Below are positions 34,493-43,092 of a stretch of DNA of 64,000 nucleotides, piece after piece. Source of the stretch: JBDTDV01 sp039922875 (lineage in GTDB: Bacteria; Actinomycetota; Actinomycetes; Actinomycetales; Microbacteriaceae); contig JBDTDV010000024.1 of assembly GCA_039922875.1 (NCBI GenBank), positions 48,287-112,286 on the forward strand, written 5' to 3'. Below the pieces are notes generated by a model. It searched no databases. It had not been told where the DNA came from and saw only the letters and a list, made by a program, of their open reading frames with translations. Made by a program: the position numbers and the translations under genes. Within the stretch, counting starts at the first letter, position 1; every line of letters begins with the position of its first letter.

Positions 34493-35677
34493 ATGAGCGA
34501 CGACGTCGTCATCCTGTCCGGAGCACGCACACCGCAGGGTCGGGTGAACGGACAATTTGCCAGCCTGAGCGCGGTGCAGTTGGGAACCATCGCGATTTCC
34601 GGCGCGCTGCAGCAGGCCGGAATCGACGGCGACCGAGTGGACACTGTCCTGATGGGGCAGGTGCTGCAGGCTGGTGCCGGACAGAATCCGGCCAGGCAGG
34701 CCGCTATTGCAGCCGGCATCCCCTGGAACGTTCCGGCAATGACGTTGAACAAAGTCTGTCTGTCTTCGCTTGCCGCGGTCATCGATGCGGCGCGACTGAT
34801 CCGGCTCGGCGAGGCATCGGTTGTGGTGGCCGGTGGTCAGGAATCCATGACCCAGGCGCCGCACCTGCTGCCCGGGTCCCGTCACGGCTGGGCCTATGGC
34901 AGCGTGAGCGCCCTGGACCACACCGCATACGACGGACTGACGGATGCCTTCGACGGCATCTCGATGGGCGCCTCGACCGAGCAGTACAACGGTCGGCTCG
35001 GCATCGACCGAACCGAACAGGACGAGGTCGCGGCGGCATCGCACCAGCGCGCGTGCGCCGCCCAAGCGGTGGGGGTCTTCGACGCGGAGATCGTCCCGGT
35101 CCAGGTGCCGCAACGAAAGGGTGACCCGGTCACGGTCCGCCTAGACGAGGGGCCGAGGGCGGACAGCTCGGTGGAGGTTCTGGCAAAGTTGCGACCCGCG
35201 TTCGCCCAGGATGGCACGATCACCGCAGGCAACTCGTCACCGCTCAGCGACGGTGCGAGCGCGCTGGTGCTGGCCAGCCGATCTTTCGCCGAGGCGAACG
35301 GACTGCCGTGGCTGGCCGTGGTCGAGGCATCCGGTAACGTCGCCGGCCCGGACACCTCGTTGCATTCACAGCCGGCCAACGCCATTTCGCTCGCATTGTC
35401 CCGGCAGGGCTGGACGGTCGAGGAGCTCGACTTCGTGGAGATCAACGAGGCGTTCGCCGCCGTGGCCATCCAGTCGATGCGTGAACTCCACCTGTCGAAA
35501 GACATCGTGAACATCCACGGCGGTGCCATCGCGATCGGGCATCCGCTTGGCGCCTCGGGCGCGCGGATCGCCCTGCACGCAGCGCACGAGCTGGCCAGGC
35601 GCGGACACGGTCGCGCCGCGGTCGGGTTGTGCGGCGGCGGCGGTCAGGGCGAGGCGCTGCTGCTGTCCCGAGGTTAA
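34493..35677 (+). CDS. Acetyl-CoA acetyltransferase (thiolase)
   Basis: The 394-residue thiolase joins or splits acetyl-CoA/acetoacetyl-CoA. The nucleophile Cys lies in 'LNKVCLSSLAA' (about residue 89), the acid/base His in 'GGAIAIGHPLGASGARI' and the second Cys in 'GLCGGGGQGEAL'. It has AAGGGAG before the ATG. It stands alone between ispG and a SHOCT protein, with which it overlaps by four bases at the stop. Confidence 0.93.
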   Translation: MSDDVVILSGARTPQGRVNGQFASLSAVQLGTIAISGALQQAGIDGDRVDTVLMGQVLQAGAGQNPARQAAIAAGIPWNVPAMTLNKVCLSSLAAVIDAARLIRLGEASVVVAGGQESMTQAPHLLPGSRHGWAYGSVSALDHTAYDGLTDAFDGISMGASTEQYNGRLGIDRTEQDEVAAASHQRACAAQAVGVFDAEIVPVQVPQRKGDPVTVRLDEGPRADSSVEVLAKLRPAFAQDGTITAGNSSPLSDGASALVLASRSFAEANGLPWLAVVEASGNVAGPDTSLHSQPANAISLALSRQGWTVEELDFVEINEAFAAVAIQSMRELHLSKDIVNIHGGAIAIGHPLGASGARIALHAAHELARRGHGRAAVGLCGGGGQGEALLLSRG

Positions 35678-35994
35678 CGCGGCCGGCCACCGTCTTGTCG
35701 ATTGGCGCGGAGCACCTCGAGCCTGGCGCGATACTCGACCTCGTCGATGTCACCCTGCGCAAACCGTTCTGCCAGAGTACGTTCGGCGTCGGCGCCAGGA
35801 TGCTGCGGGGAAGCCCACGGCCCCTGGCGACGCCAGCGACGGCCGACGAGTAGGACGATGAGCACGATGACCGCTATCCAGAAAAGTGGGATCAGCAGGA
35901 AGAGCCAGCCGAATCCGCCTGCCCACTGGCCCATCCAGTGCGCGGGATGTGCGTGGTGTGCGGCGAGGGCGATGCCGGTGAGTGTTGTAAGCAC
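35674..35994 (-). CDS. SHOCT-domain membrane protein
   Basis: The 106-residue protein has a His-rich N-terminus, one strong transmembrane helix at about residues 28-50 and a short oligomerisation (SHOCT) motif at the C-terminus (ERTLAERFAQGDIDEVEYRARLEVL, broken by the helix turn). It lies 119 bp downstream of the response regulator gene and may be a target or accessory of that system. Confidence 0.78.
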   Translation of the reverse strand: MLTTLTGIALAAHHAHPAHWMGQWAGGFGWLFLLIPLFWIAVIVLIVLLVGRRWRRQGPWASPQHPGADAERTLAERFAQGDIDEVEYRARLEVLRANRQDGGRPR

Positions 35995-36113
35995 GTTCGA
36001 GTTCCTTTTCGTCAGACGGCCCGGATGAGCCGCTGACTCAAGGCTCGTCCGATGGTCGTGCGCGCGAATCTGCCGGTGGGACGAATCCCGGATACTCCCG
36101 GCGGAGCAGGCGC

Positions 36114-36776
36114 CTAGTACCTGCCCGGGGCGATCAGGCCGGATTCGTAGGCGGTCACGACCAACTGCACGCGGTCCCTGGCAGCCAGCTTGGCCATGAT
36201 CCTGGAGACGTGGGTCTTCGCCGTGAGCGGGCTGAGGAACAACTCTCGACCGATCTCGGCGTTGGTCATTCCCTGGCCGACCAGGGTGAGCACCTGTCGT
36301 TCACGGGCGGTCAGCGATGCCAACGCCGCGGTATCCGGCGCCTCGCGGAGTCCGGAGGAGATGCGCCCCAGCAGCAGTCTGGTGACTCCAGGGGACAGCA
36401 GGGCGTCTCCGGCCGCAACCACCCGGACCGCCCGGATCAATTCGACCGGCTCCGTGTCCTTGACCAGGAACCCACTGGCACCGGCCCGTATCGCGTGGGC
36501 GACATACTCGTCGAGCTCGAAGGTGGTGACCACCACCACGTGGGTGGCAGCGAGCGCCGGATCCCCGACGATCTGCTCGGTGGCCCACAGCCCGTCCCCG
36601 TCTGGCATCCGAATGTCCATCAACACCACGTCCGGCTTCTGGCTGCGGACAGTCTGGACCACCTCCACACCGGTCTGGGCCTCCCCCACGACAACGAGGT
36701 CGGGCTCGGATTCCAGTAGCGCCCGAAATCCGGCGCGGATGAGCTGCTGGTCGTCGGCGATGACGACCCGGATCAC
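36114..36776 (-). CDS. LuxR/NarL-type response regulator
   Basis: The 220-residue response regulator has the receiver domain with acidic pocket 'IADDQQ' and phospho-acceptor Asp in VVLMDIRMPDGDG, then Lys in 'FLVKDTEP'. The C-terminal LuxR HTH is 'LTARERQVLTLVGQGMTNAEI'. Its ATG overlaps the stop of the kinase (ATGA), so the pair is cotranslated. The signal it reports is unknown. Confidence 0.93.
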   Translation of the reverse strand: MIRVVIADDQQLIRAGFRALLESEPDLVVVGEAQTGVEVVQTVRSQKPDVVLMDIRMPDGDGLWATEQIVGDPALAATHVVVVTTFELDEYVAHAIRAGASGFLVKDTEPVELIRAVRVVAAGDALLSPGVTRLLLGRISSGLREAPDTAALASLTARERQVLTLVGQGMTNAEIGRELFLSPLTAKTHVSRIMAKLAARDRVQLVVTAYESGLIAPGRY

Positions 36777-38050
36777 GGTTCACCCCTGACTGGAATCCTG
36801 GCCACGATCTGGAATCCGCCACCATCGGCAGCGCCGACCTGAAGACTCCCACCGAGCAATTGCACTCGTTCGCGCATTCCGAGAATCCCCCGGCCGAAGA
36901 CCGGCTCCGCCACGTTGTCCACTGTGGCACCGATGGCAACGACACCGTTGTCGCGCACCTGGACGAGGTAATACCCGTTGTGCTCGGCCAGCGAAACGAC
37001 GGCCGCACTGGCGCCGGCATGTCGGATCACGTTCGTCAGGGCCTCTTGCACGATCCGGTATACGGCGAATTGAGTCGCATCGGGCGGGTGGCCAGGCAGG
37101 CGGTTCTCCAGACGCACGCTCAGCCCGCCCTGGCTGGCCTGTTGCACCAGCGTTGGCAGTCGGGAGAGGTCCTCCTGCGGGGTCAGCGGCGCCGGGGATC
37201 CCGGCCGATCGTCGGACGCGGCCTCGCCATCACCCCTGAGCATGCCGAGCACGACACGCACGTCGTCCAGGGCCGCCTTGCTGCTCTGCTTGATGCTCGC
37301 CAGCGCCTCGGCGGCCTTTTCCGGTTGGCGGTCGATCAGGTGCAGGCCGACCGAGGCTTGGACGTTGATCTGGGACAGCGAATGCGCCAGCACATCGTGC
37401 AATTCCCGGGCGATGCGCACCCGCTCGGTCTGAGCGGCATCCGTCCGTCGCCGAACGGTGGCTTCGCGTAGCTCCCGAATATGCTCTCGCCGGCTGCGCA
37501 CCGCCTCGCCGATTCCCATGCACAGCAGCACGCCGAGGGTGAGGGCGGCGATTCGGCCGGGGGCGATCGGGCGGCCGAGGAGGATCGCTCCGACGAAGGT
37601 GGAGACCCACGCTGCGGCCACCGAGCTGAACGCCCAGGTCCTGGCGCCACGCGCGACCCCCAGGATGATGGCGAAGCCGAGCGCGACATACGGTGGCCAG
37701 CCGGCCGGACTGACCAGCAGATCGACGGATGCCGCTGCGGCAGTGATCGCGACCACAGGCCCCGGGAAGCGCCTGGCGCCGATCAGGGCGAGCGGCCCGA
37801 GTACGGCCATCGCCAGGCTGATCCCTCGTCCGCCGACCGCGAGGTGCCGCTCGTGCGCGAGCAGGAACGCTACGGCGGGGACTTGGATCGCGAAGGAGAT
37901 GACCACCGGCAGCCAGAGCCGCACCGGACGCGGCATCCCCCAGCCACGTTCTGGCCAGCCGTGCTCTGGCCAACCGCGCTCTGGCCAACCGTGCGGTTCC
38001 CCGCGTTCCGGCCCACCGCCGCGCGGTCCGGTCCACTCGGGCGTTGGCAT
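36773..38050 (-). CDS. Sensor histidine kinase, HisKA_3 type
   Basis: The 425-residue kinase has an N-terminal 40-residue Pro/Gly/Trp-rich repeat tail (GWPERGWPEHG), then about six membrane helices (residues 42-190). The dimerisation/phosphorylation motif is 'RIARELHDVLAHSLSQINVQ' with phospho-acceptor His, followed by an HATPase domain. This NarX/DesK-like class senses through its membrane core. A TAGCAT box lies six bases before the ATG at 38050. Confidence 0.92.
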   Translation of the reverse strand: MPTPEWTGPRGGGPERGEPHGWPERGWPEHGWPERGWGMPRPVRLWLPVVISFAIQVPAVAFLLAHERHLAVGGRGISLAMAVLGPLALIGARRFPGPVVAITAAAASVDLLVSPAGWPPYVALGFAIILGVARGARTWAFSSVAAAWVSTFVGAILLGRPIAPGRIAALTLGVLLCMGIGEAVRSRREHIRELREATVRRRTDAAQTERVRIARELHDVLAHSLSQINVQASVGLHLIDRQPEKAAEALASIKQSSKAALDDVRVVLGMLRGDGEAASDDRPGSPAPLTPQEDLSRLPTLVQQASQGGLSVRLENRLPGHPPDATQFAVYRIVQEALTNVIRHAGASAAVVSLAEHNGYYLVQVRDNGVVAIGATVDNVAEPVFGRGILGMRERVQLLGGSLQVGAADGGGFQIVARIPVRGEP

Positions 38051-38056
38051 AGCTGA

Positions 38057-38062
38057 ATGCTA
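38057..38062 (-). promoter_or_regulatory. -10 box of the two-component operon (leaderless)
   Basis: TAGCAT on the minus strand, six bases before the ATG at 38050. Confidence 0.5.
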
Positions 38063-38133
38063 CCCATGCGGGCTCGCCATGGCATCCGGTAGGCGGAGTG
38101 CACCGCGGTACGCCGACGGGAGTACGCCGGCGG

Positions 38134-39462
38134 TCAGCCGAAGAGATTGATCGGCTTGACGATATCCGCGTACATCAGCAGTACGCTCATCCCGCCCAAC
38201 AGAATGATTACCGCGAAGGTGACCGGCATCAGCTTGGCCATGTCGACGGGGCCGGGGTCACGTTTGCGCAACAGCTTGGCGAAGAACCGGCGGATACCTT
38301 CCCACAGCGCCCCGGCGATGTGCCCACCGTCCAGCGGCAGCAGCGGGATCATGTTGAAGGCGAACAAGGCGATGTTCAGCGATCCGAGGATGCCGATCAG
38401 GGTGTACACCTTGTCCACCACCGGTATGGTGCTGAGGCTGGACACTTCACCGGCCATCCGCCCTACCCCGACCACACTCACCGGGCCGTTCGGGTCGCGC
38501 GCCTGCGTGCCGAAGGCTGCGTTCCAGACGTCGACCATCCGTTGCGGCAGGGTGAACACGATCCCGAAGGTAGCGCCCATTTGCGCGCCGACTGCCGGCA
38601 ACACCGCCGTTATCGGCTGGGGTACCAGTACCGCGGGGCCGGCGCCGATTCCGACGAATCCGACCTCGTGAGTCTGCGCCTTACCCGAGGCGTCCTTGAC
38701 CACCTTGCCCTGAGCGTCCTGAACGTATTGGCGGGATTTCATCGGGGTAACCGTCAGCGCAGTGCTGGTGCCGTCGCGGTCGACCACCACGGAGAGCTGT
38801 TTCCCGGCGGAACGTTGAATGATTTCGGTGGACTGGCCCCAGTTGGAAATCTGCTGGCCGTCGATGCTCAGGATGCGGTCACCGGGCTTCAAACCGGCTG
38901 CAGCGCCCGGCGCGGTCGGGTCCGCTCCGGTGCAGGTCTTCTGGGTGCTGCCGGCCGGCAGCACGCACTGGGAGACGCTGCCGATGGTGGATGCCGCAGC
39001 ACCGAAACCGCACAACAGGATGGCGAACAGGACCACCGCGATCACGACGTTCATGAACGGTCCGCCCAGCATGATGACAATCCGCTTCCAGATCGCCAGG
39101 TTGTAGAACGCCCGATGCTCCTGGCCGTCGTCGACGGTCTCGGCGCTGGAGGTGCGGGCATCCTGCACCATTGTCCGGAAGAATCCGGTGCTCGCCTCGC
39201 GAGCGGCCGCTCCCGCCTTCGCCGGCGGGAACATCCCGGCCATGGCGTTGTATCCGCCGAGGGGAATGGCCTTGATGCCGTACTCGGTCTCCCCGCGGCG
39301 TACCGAGAAAACGGTCTTGCCGAAGCCGATCATGAACTGGCTGACCCGCACCCCGAACAGTTTCGCCGGCAGTAGATGGCCGAGCTCATGCAGGCCGATC
39401 GACACCGCGAGGCCCACCAGCATGATCAGGATGCCGAGGATGAACAACAGCACGGATTCCAC
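38134..39462 (-). CDS. rseP: Site-2 protease RseP family metalloprotease
   Basis: This intramembrane zinc protease has HELGH at residues 25-29 in the first helix, a central PDZ domain ('AAAGLKPGDRILSIDGQQIS') and the second metal motif 'NIALFAFNMIPLLPLDGGHI' near the C-terminus. The 442-residue length is normal. In Actinobacteria it cleaves anti-sigma factors or signal-peptide remnants. It lies 102 bp downstream of dxr and belongs to the conserved dxr-rseP-ispG block. GTG start, six bases after TAGGCT. Confidence 0.93.
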   Translation of the reverse strand: MESVLLFILGILIMLVGLAVSIGLHELGHLLPAKLFGVRVSQFMIGFGKTVFSVRRGETEYGIKAIPLGGYNAMAGMFPPAKAGAAAREASTGFFRTMVQDARTSSAETVDDGQEHRAFYNLAIWKRIVIMLGGPFMNVVIAVVLFAILLCGFGAAASTIGSVSQCVLPAGSTQKTCTGADPTAPGAAAGLKPGDRILSIDGQQISNWGQSTEIIQRSAGKQLSVVVDRDGTSTALTVTPMKSRQYVQDAQGKVVKDASGKAQTHEVGFVGIGAGPAVLVPQPITAVLPAVGAQMGATFGIVFTLPQRMVDVWNAAFGTQARDPNGPVSVVGVGRMAGEVSSLSTIPVVDKVYTLIGILGSLNIALFAFNMIPLLPLDGGHIAGALWEGIRRFFAKLLRKRDPGPVDMAKLMPVTFAVIILLGGMSVLLMYADIVKPINLFG

Positions 39463-39468
39463 GGGGAA

Positions 39469-39474
39469 AGCCTA
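39469..39474 (-). promoter_or_regulatory. -10 box of rseP (leaderless)
   Basis: TAGGCT on the minus strand, six bases before GTG 39462. Confidence 0.5.
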
Positions 39475-39564
39475 CGTGCGTGCCGCTGTGGATCGGCTGA
39501 TGACTTGTTCAGCCCTCACCCGCCCGGGCACATTTCCAGATGGCCCGAAGCGTTCCGCCAGCGG

Positions 39565-40650
39565 TCATGCTGCGTTGATCCGCCTGGTTGCCTCGGCGCG
39601 GGCCCAGACCTCGGCCGCGGCCAAAGTCGCGGCCGTCAGCGAGCCGGGATCGGGCTGAAACGCCTCGACGACGGCGGCGATCGTGTCGACGATGTCGAGG
39701 AAACCGATCCGGCCGGCGTGAAAGGCCGAAACGGCCTCTTCGTTGGCCGCGTTGAACACCGCCGGGTAGCAGCCCCCGGCCTTGCCCACCTGTCTGGCCA
39801 GTGCAACGGCAGGAAAGACGTTGCTGTCCAGCGGCTGAAAGCTCCAGGTCTGCGCCGTGGTCCAGTCCAGCGGCAGGCCGACTCCGGCGACCCGGTTCGG
39901 CCAGTCCAGGCCGAGCGAGATCGGCAGCCGCATATCCGGCGGCGAGGCTTGGGCGATGGTGGATCCGTCAACGAACTCGACCATCGAGTGCACGATCGAC
40001 TGCGGATGCACCGCCACCTCGATGGCGTCGTACGGCACACCGAACAAGAGGTGCGCCTCGATGATCTCAAGGCCCTTGTTCACCAGCGTCGCCGAGTTGG
40101 TGGTGACCACCGGTCCCATTTTCCAGGTCGGATGCGCCAGGGCCTGACTCGGCGTGATCGACCTGAGCGACTCGCGGCTGCGTCCGCGAAACGGTCCGCC
40201 GGACGCCGTCAGCACGAGCCGGCGCACCTCGGTCGGCGCTCCGGCACGCAACGCCTGCGCGATCGCCGAGTGTTCGGAATCCACCGGCACGAGTTGGCCC
40301 GGTGCCGCCAACGCGGTCACCAGTTCTCCGCCGACGATGAGCGATTCCTTGTTCGCCAGGGCCAGGGTCCGGCCGGCCTGAAGCGCAGCGAGCGTCGGGC
40401 CGAGCCCGACCGACCCGGTGATGCCATTCAGGACCACATCGGCCGGCACTTCCCGGACTAGCTGCTCCGCCTCGTCGGCACCGAACGCGGTGTGTGACAC
40501 ACCGAACTCTGCAGCCTGTAGCGCGACCTGGCCCCGGTTGCTCCCCGCGCCGAGCCCGACTATTCGGAACCGTTCCGGATTGGCCCTGATCACATCGAGG
40601 GCTTGGGTTCCGATCGACCCGGTCGAGCCGAGGATGATTACGCTGCGCAC
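39565..40650 (-). CDS. dxr: 1-deoxy-D-xylulose 5-phosphate reductoisomerase
   Basis: Dxr makes MEP, the committed step of the isoprenoid pathway. The 361-residue enzyme has the NADPH motif '[14 protein letters not shown]', '[13 protein letters not shown]', '[11 protein letters not shown]' (substrate and metal ligands) and 'HPTWKMG'. It starts at GTG 40650, six bases after TAGCAT. It works with ispG at 33.2 kb. Confidence 0.96.
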   Translation of the reverse strand: MRSVIILGSTGSIGTQALDVIRANPERFRIVGLGAGSNRGQVALQAAEFGVSHTAFGADEAEQLVREVPADVVLNGITGSVGLGPTLAALQAGRTLALANKESLIVGGELVTALAAPGQLVPVDSEHSAIAQALRAGAPTEVRRLVLTASGGPFRGRSRESLRSITPSQALAHPTWKMGPVVTTNSATLVNKGLEIIEAHLLFGVPYDAIEVAVHPQSIVHSMVEFVDGSTIAQASPPDMRLPISLGLDWPNRVAGVGLPLDWTTAQTWSFQPLDSNVFPAVALARQVGKAGGCYPAVFNAANEEAVSAFHAGRIGFLDIVDTIAAVVEAFQPDPGSLTAATLAAAEVWARAEATRRINAA

Positions 40651-40656
40651 CAGGCC

Positions 40657-40662
40657 ATGCTA
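40657..40662 (-). promoter_or_regulatory. -10 box of dxr (leaderless)
   Basis: TAGCAT on the minus strand, six bases before GTG 40650, in the 25-bp gap after the FKBP gene. Confidence 0.5.
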
Positions 40663-40675
40663 CGGCCGACGGCGC

Positions 40676-41644
40676 CTATTTGACGGTCTTGAGAATGTCG
40701 ATGACGAAAACCAGGGTGTCGGTGCCGGAGATACCGGCATCCGGTTGGCCCGCTGCCCCATAACCGTCGGCCGGCGGGATGACCACCAGGACCTGGGAGC
40801 CGACCTTTTGACCGACCAAGGCCTTCTTGAACCCCGGAATGACACCCTGGCCGGCGGTCGGGAACGGAACCGGCGCCTTGCCCCAACTCTGGTCGAAGAC
40901 CTTGCCGGTGGCCCAGATCACACCCTGGTACTGCGCCGTCACGGTCTCGCCATCGGCGACGGCCTTACCGTCGCCCTGCTTCAGCACCGCCACCTTGGTC
41001 TCGGTCGGCGGGTCGGCTTTCGGGATGGTCACGGTCGGCGCCCCATCCTTGGCGAGCTTGACCGTCGGCATTCCCGGCACAGCCGGCTGGGATTTACCGT
41101 CGGCCTTGGTCGGCAGCACGTCAAGCAGGTCAACGACGAAGACGATCGAGTCCGTCGGCTTCAGGCCGAGCTGGCTTGGGTCGCCCTGCCCCCAGGCCGT
41201 CTTCACGTTGGCGGTGGTCACCACCCGGGAGCCGATGTCGACGCACTCAACGGTGCGCACGATCCCGGGAATGATCTGCTTGACATCAACCGGAACGGGC
41301 ATGCTCGCCGATCCATCGAAGCCGTTGGCGGTGAGCTCCTTGCCGGTCGTTCCGTTGTAGGCGGCGAAGGCGACGTCGACGGTGCTGTTCGGCTTGACCG
41401 GTTCGCCTTTGCCAGGGATTACGATGGTGCGCTCAGTTCCCTTCTCCGTGACCTTCAACGGGCTCGGGATCTTGACCTTCGGGGTCTTGGCGAACTCGCC
41501 GGTGACCTTCACCGAATTTGAGGCGCTTCCGGAGGGTGTGTTCGAGCATCCCTCCAGTTGGGTGACTCCGGCGTCACCGGAACTACAGGAGGCCAAAGCC
41601 ATCACGCACGCGGCGGCGACGAGCAGGGATACAGTTTTGCGCAC
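40676..41644 (-). CDS. FKBP-type peptidyl-prolyl isomerase lipoprotein
   Basis: The 322-residue exported protein has an N-terminal lipoprotein signal (lipobox LASC) and two FKBP-like domains. The second is the better-conserved one, with 'VTAQYQGVIWATGKVFDQSW' and 'VIPGFKKALVGQKVGSQVLV'. The first (about residues 90-190) is degraded. It would act on extracellular protein folding. The start was set at GTG 41644, since the longer frame begins before the signal. Confidence 0.88.
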   Translation of the reverse strand: MRKTVSLLVAAACVMALASCSSGDAGVTQLEGCSNTPSGSASNSVKVTGEFAKTPKVKIPSPLKVTEKGTERTIVIPGKGEPVKPNSTVDVAFAAYNGTTGKELTANGFDGSASMPVPVDVKQIIPGIVRTVECVDIGSRVVTTANVKTAWGQGDPSQLGLKPTDSIVFVVDLLDVLPTKADGKSQPAVPGMPTVKLAKDGAPTVTIPKADPPTETKVAVLKQGDGKAVADGETVTAQYQGVIWATGKVFDQSWGKAPVPFPTAGQGVIPGFKKALVGQKVGSQVLVVIPPADGYGAAGQPDAGISGTDTLVFVIDILKTVK

Positions 41645-41750
41645 AGGATCACTTTCATAAAGGAAGGGGGGAGAGGACCAGTCTGCCGCATCTTTCTTGG
41701 TCGAAGCTGACAGCACCCGCCGAGGTAGTCGTCACGTCTCGTGGCGCACC

Positions 41751-41756
41751 TAGCAT
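41751..41756 (+). promoter_or_regulatory. -10 box of gabT copy 1 (leaderless)
   Basis: TAGCAT lies seven bases before the ATG at 41764. The earlier in-frame ATG at 41755 lies inside the hexamer and so is not the start. Confidence 0.45.
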
Positions 41757-41763
41757 GGATGCC

Positions 41764-43092
41764 ATGCAAACTTTCTCGGTCCCCCAGCAGCGCAAACTCG
41801 TCACGGCATTGCCCGGGCCGAATTCCATCGCGTTGCAAAAGCGCCGGATGGCCAGCGTCTCCCATGGCGCAGGCACTCTCGCCGACATCTACATGGACCA
41901 TGGTTCCGGCGCGATCCTGGTGGATGTGGATGGCAATCAACTGATCGATATGGGCTCCGGGATCGGGGTCACCACCGTCGGTCACGCCCATCCGGCGGTC
42001 GCGGCTGCGGTAGCCGAACAGGCCGGGAAACTCACCCACACGCTGTTCACCGTCACTCCGTACGAGAACTACGTGCGCGTGGCGGAGACGCTGGCTCGGC
42101 TGACACCCGGAGACTTCGACAAGCACAGCATCCTGGTGAACTCGGGGTCGGAAGCGGTGGAGAACGCGGTGAAGATCGCCCGGAAATACACCGGCCGGCG
42201 CGCGATTGTCAGCCTGGAGCACGCGTTCCACGGCCGGACCAATCTGACCATGGCGATGACCTACCGGCCATGGCCCGAGCGGGTAGGGATGGGCCCGTTC
42301 CCCGGCGAGCTGTACAGCGTGCCGGGCAGCTATCCGTTCCGGGATGGTTTGACCGGTGACCAGGCCGCCGACCGGACCATCGACTACATTGTCACGCACA
42401 TCGGCGCAAGCGAGGTCGCCGCCTTCTTCGCCGAGCCGATCCAGGGCGACGGCGGCGTGGTGATCGCAGCCGAGGGCTACTTCCAGCGGATCCGCGAGTT
42501 CTGCACCGCCAACGGGATCGTCTTCGTCGCGGACGAGATCCAGGCGGGCATGGCCAGGACCGGGGCCTGGTATTCGATCGAGCATTACGGCGTCGTTCCG
42601 GATCTGGTTACCAGCGCCAAGGGAATTGCCGGCGGACTGCCGTTGGCCGCAGTGACCGGGCGAGCCGAAATCATGGATGCCGTGCAGCGCGGCGGCATCG
42701 GCGGCACCTTCGGTGGCAACCCGGTTTGCACCGCGGCTGCGCTAGCGGTTTTCGAGGTGATCGAGCGGGACGGCCTGATCGCTCAGGCGCAGCGGGTGGA
42801 GCGCACCCTGCTGTCGCGGATCGGCGACTGGGCGAACCGGTTCGAGGTCGTGGGCGAGGTCCGCGGAAAGGGAGCCATGTTCGGGGTGGAGTTGGTGCAG
42901 CCAGGCGGCAGGCGGCAGAACCCGCAGGCCCTGACCGCGGTGATCGATCACGCCGCGCACAACGGCGTGATCGTGCTGGATTCCGGCAGCTGGGACAGCG
43001 TGCTTCGGCTGATGCCGTCTCTGAGCATCAGCGATGAGCTCATCGACGACGCCGCCACGGTCATCGAAGAGGCGCTCGCGGCGGCGGGATGA
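41764..43092 (+). CDS. gabT: 4-aminobutyrate aminotransferase (copy 1)
   Basis: PLP-dependent class III aminotransferase, moving an amino group from GABA to 2-oxoglutarate. The 442-residue protein has 'NSGSEAVENAVKIARKYTGR', the carboxyl-binding region 'AFFAEPIQGDGGVV', 'FVADEIQAGMARTG' (Asp that holds the PLP nitrogen) and the Schiff-base Lys in 'SAKGIAGGLPLAAVTG'. It shares a near-identical layout with copy 2 at 45373. The next gene overlaps by four bases. Confidence 0.9.
   Translation: MQTFSVPQQRKLVTALPGPNSIALQKRRMASVSHGAGTLADIYMDHGSGAILVDVDGNQLIDMGSGIGVTTVGHAHPAVAAAVAEQAGKLTHTLFTVTPYENYVRVAETLARLTPGDFDKHSILVNSGSEAVENAVKIARKYTGRRAIVSLEHAFHGRTNLTMAMTYRPWPERVGMGPFPGELYSVPGSYPFRDGLTGDQAADRTIDYIVTHIGASEVAAFFAEPIQGDGGVVIAAEGYFQRIREFCTANGIVFVADEIQAGMARTGAWYSIEHYGVVPDLVTSAKGIAGGLPLAAVTGRAEIMDAVQRGGIGGTFGGNPVCTAAALAVFEVIERDGLIAQAQRVERTLLSRIGDWANRFEVVGEVRGKGAMFGVELVQPGGRRQNPQALTAVIDHAAHNGVIVLDSGSWDSVLRLMPSLSISDELIDDAATVIEEALAAAG

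Noticed and set aside
41755..41763. Earlier in-frame ATG for gabT copy 1
   Set aside because: It lies inside the TAGCAT -10 box; the ATG at 41764 with a seven-base gap fits better.
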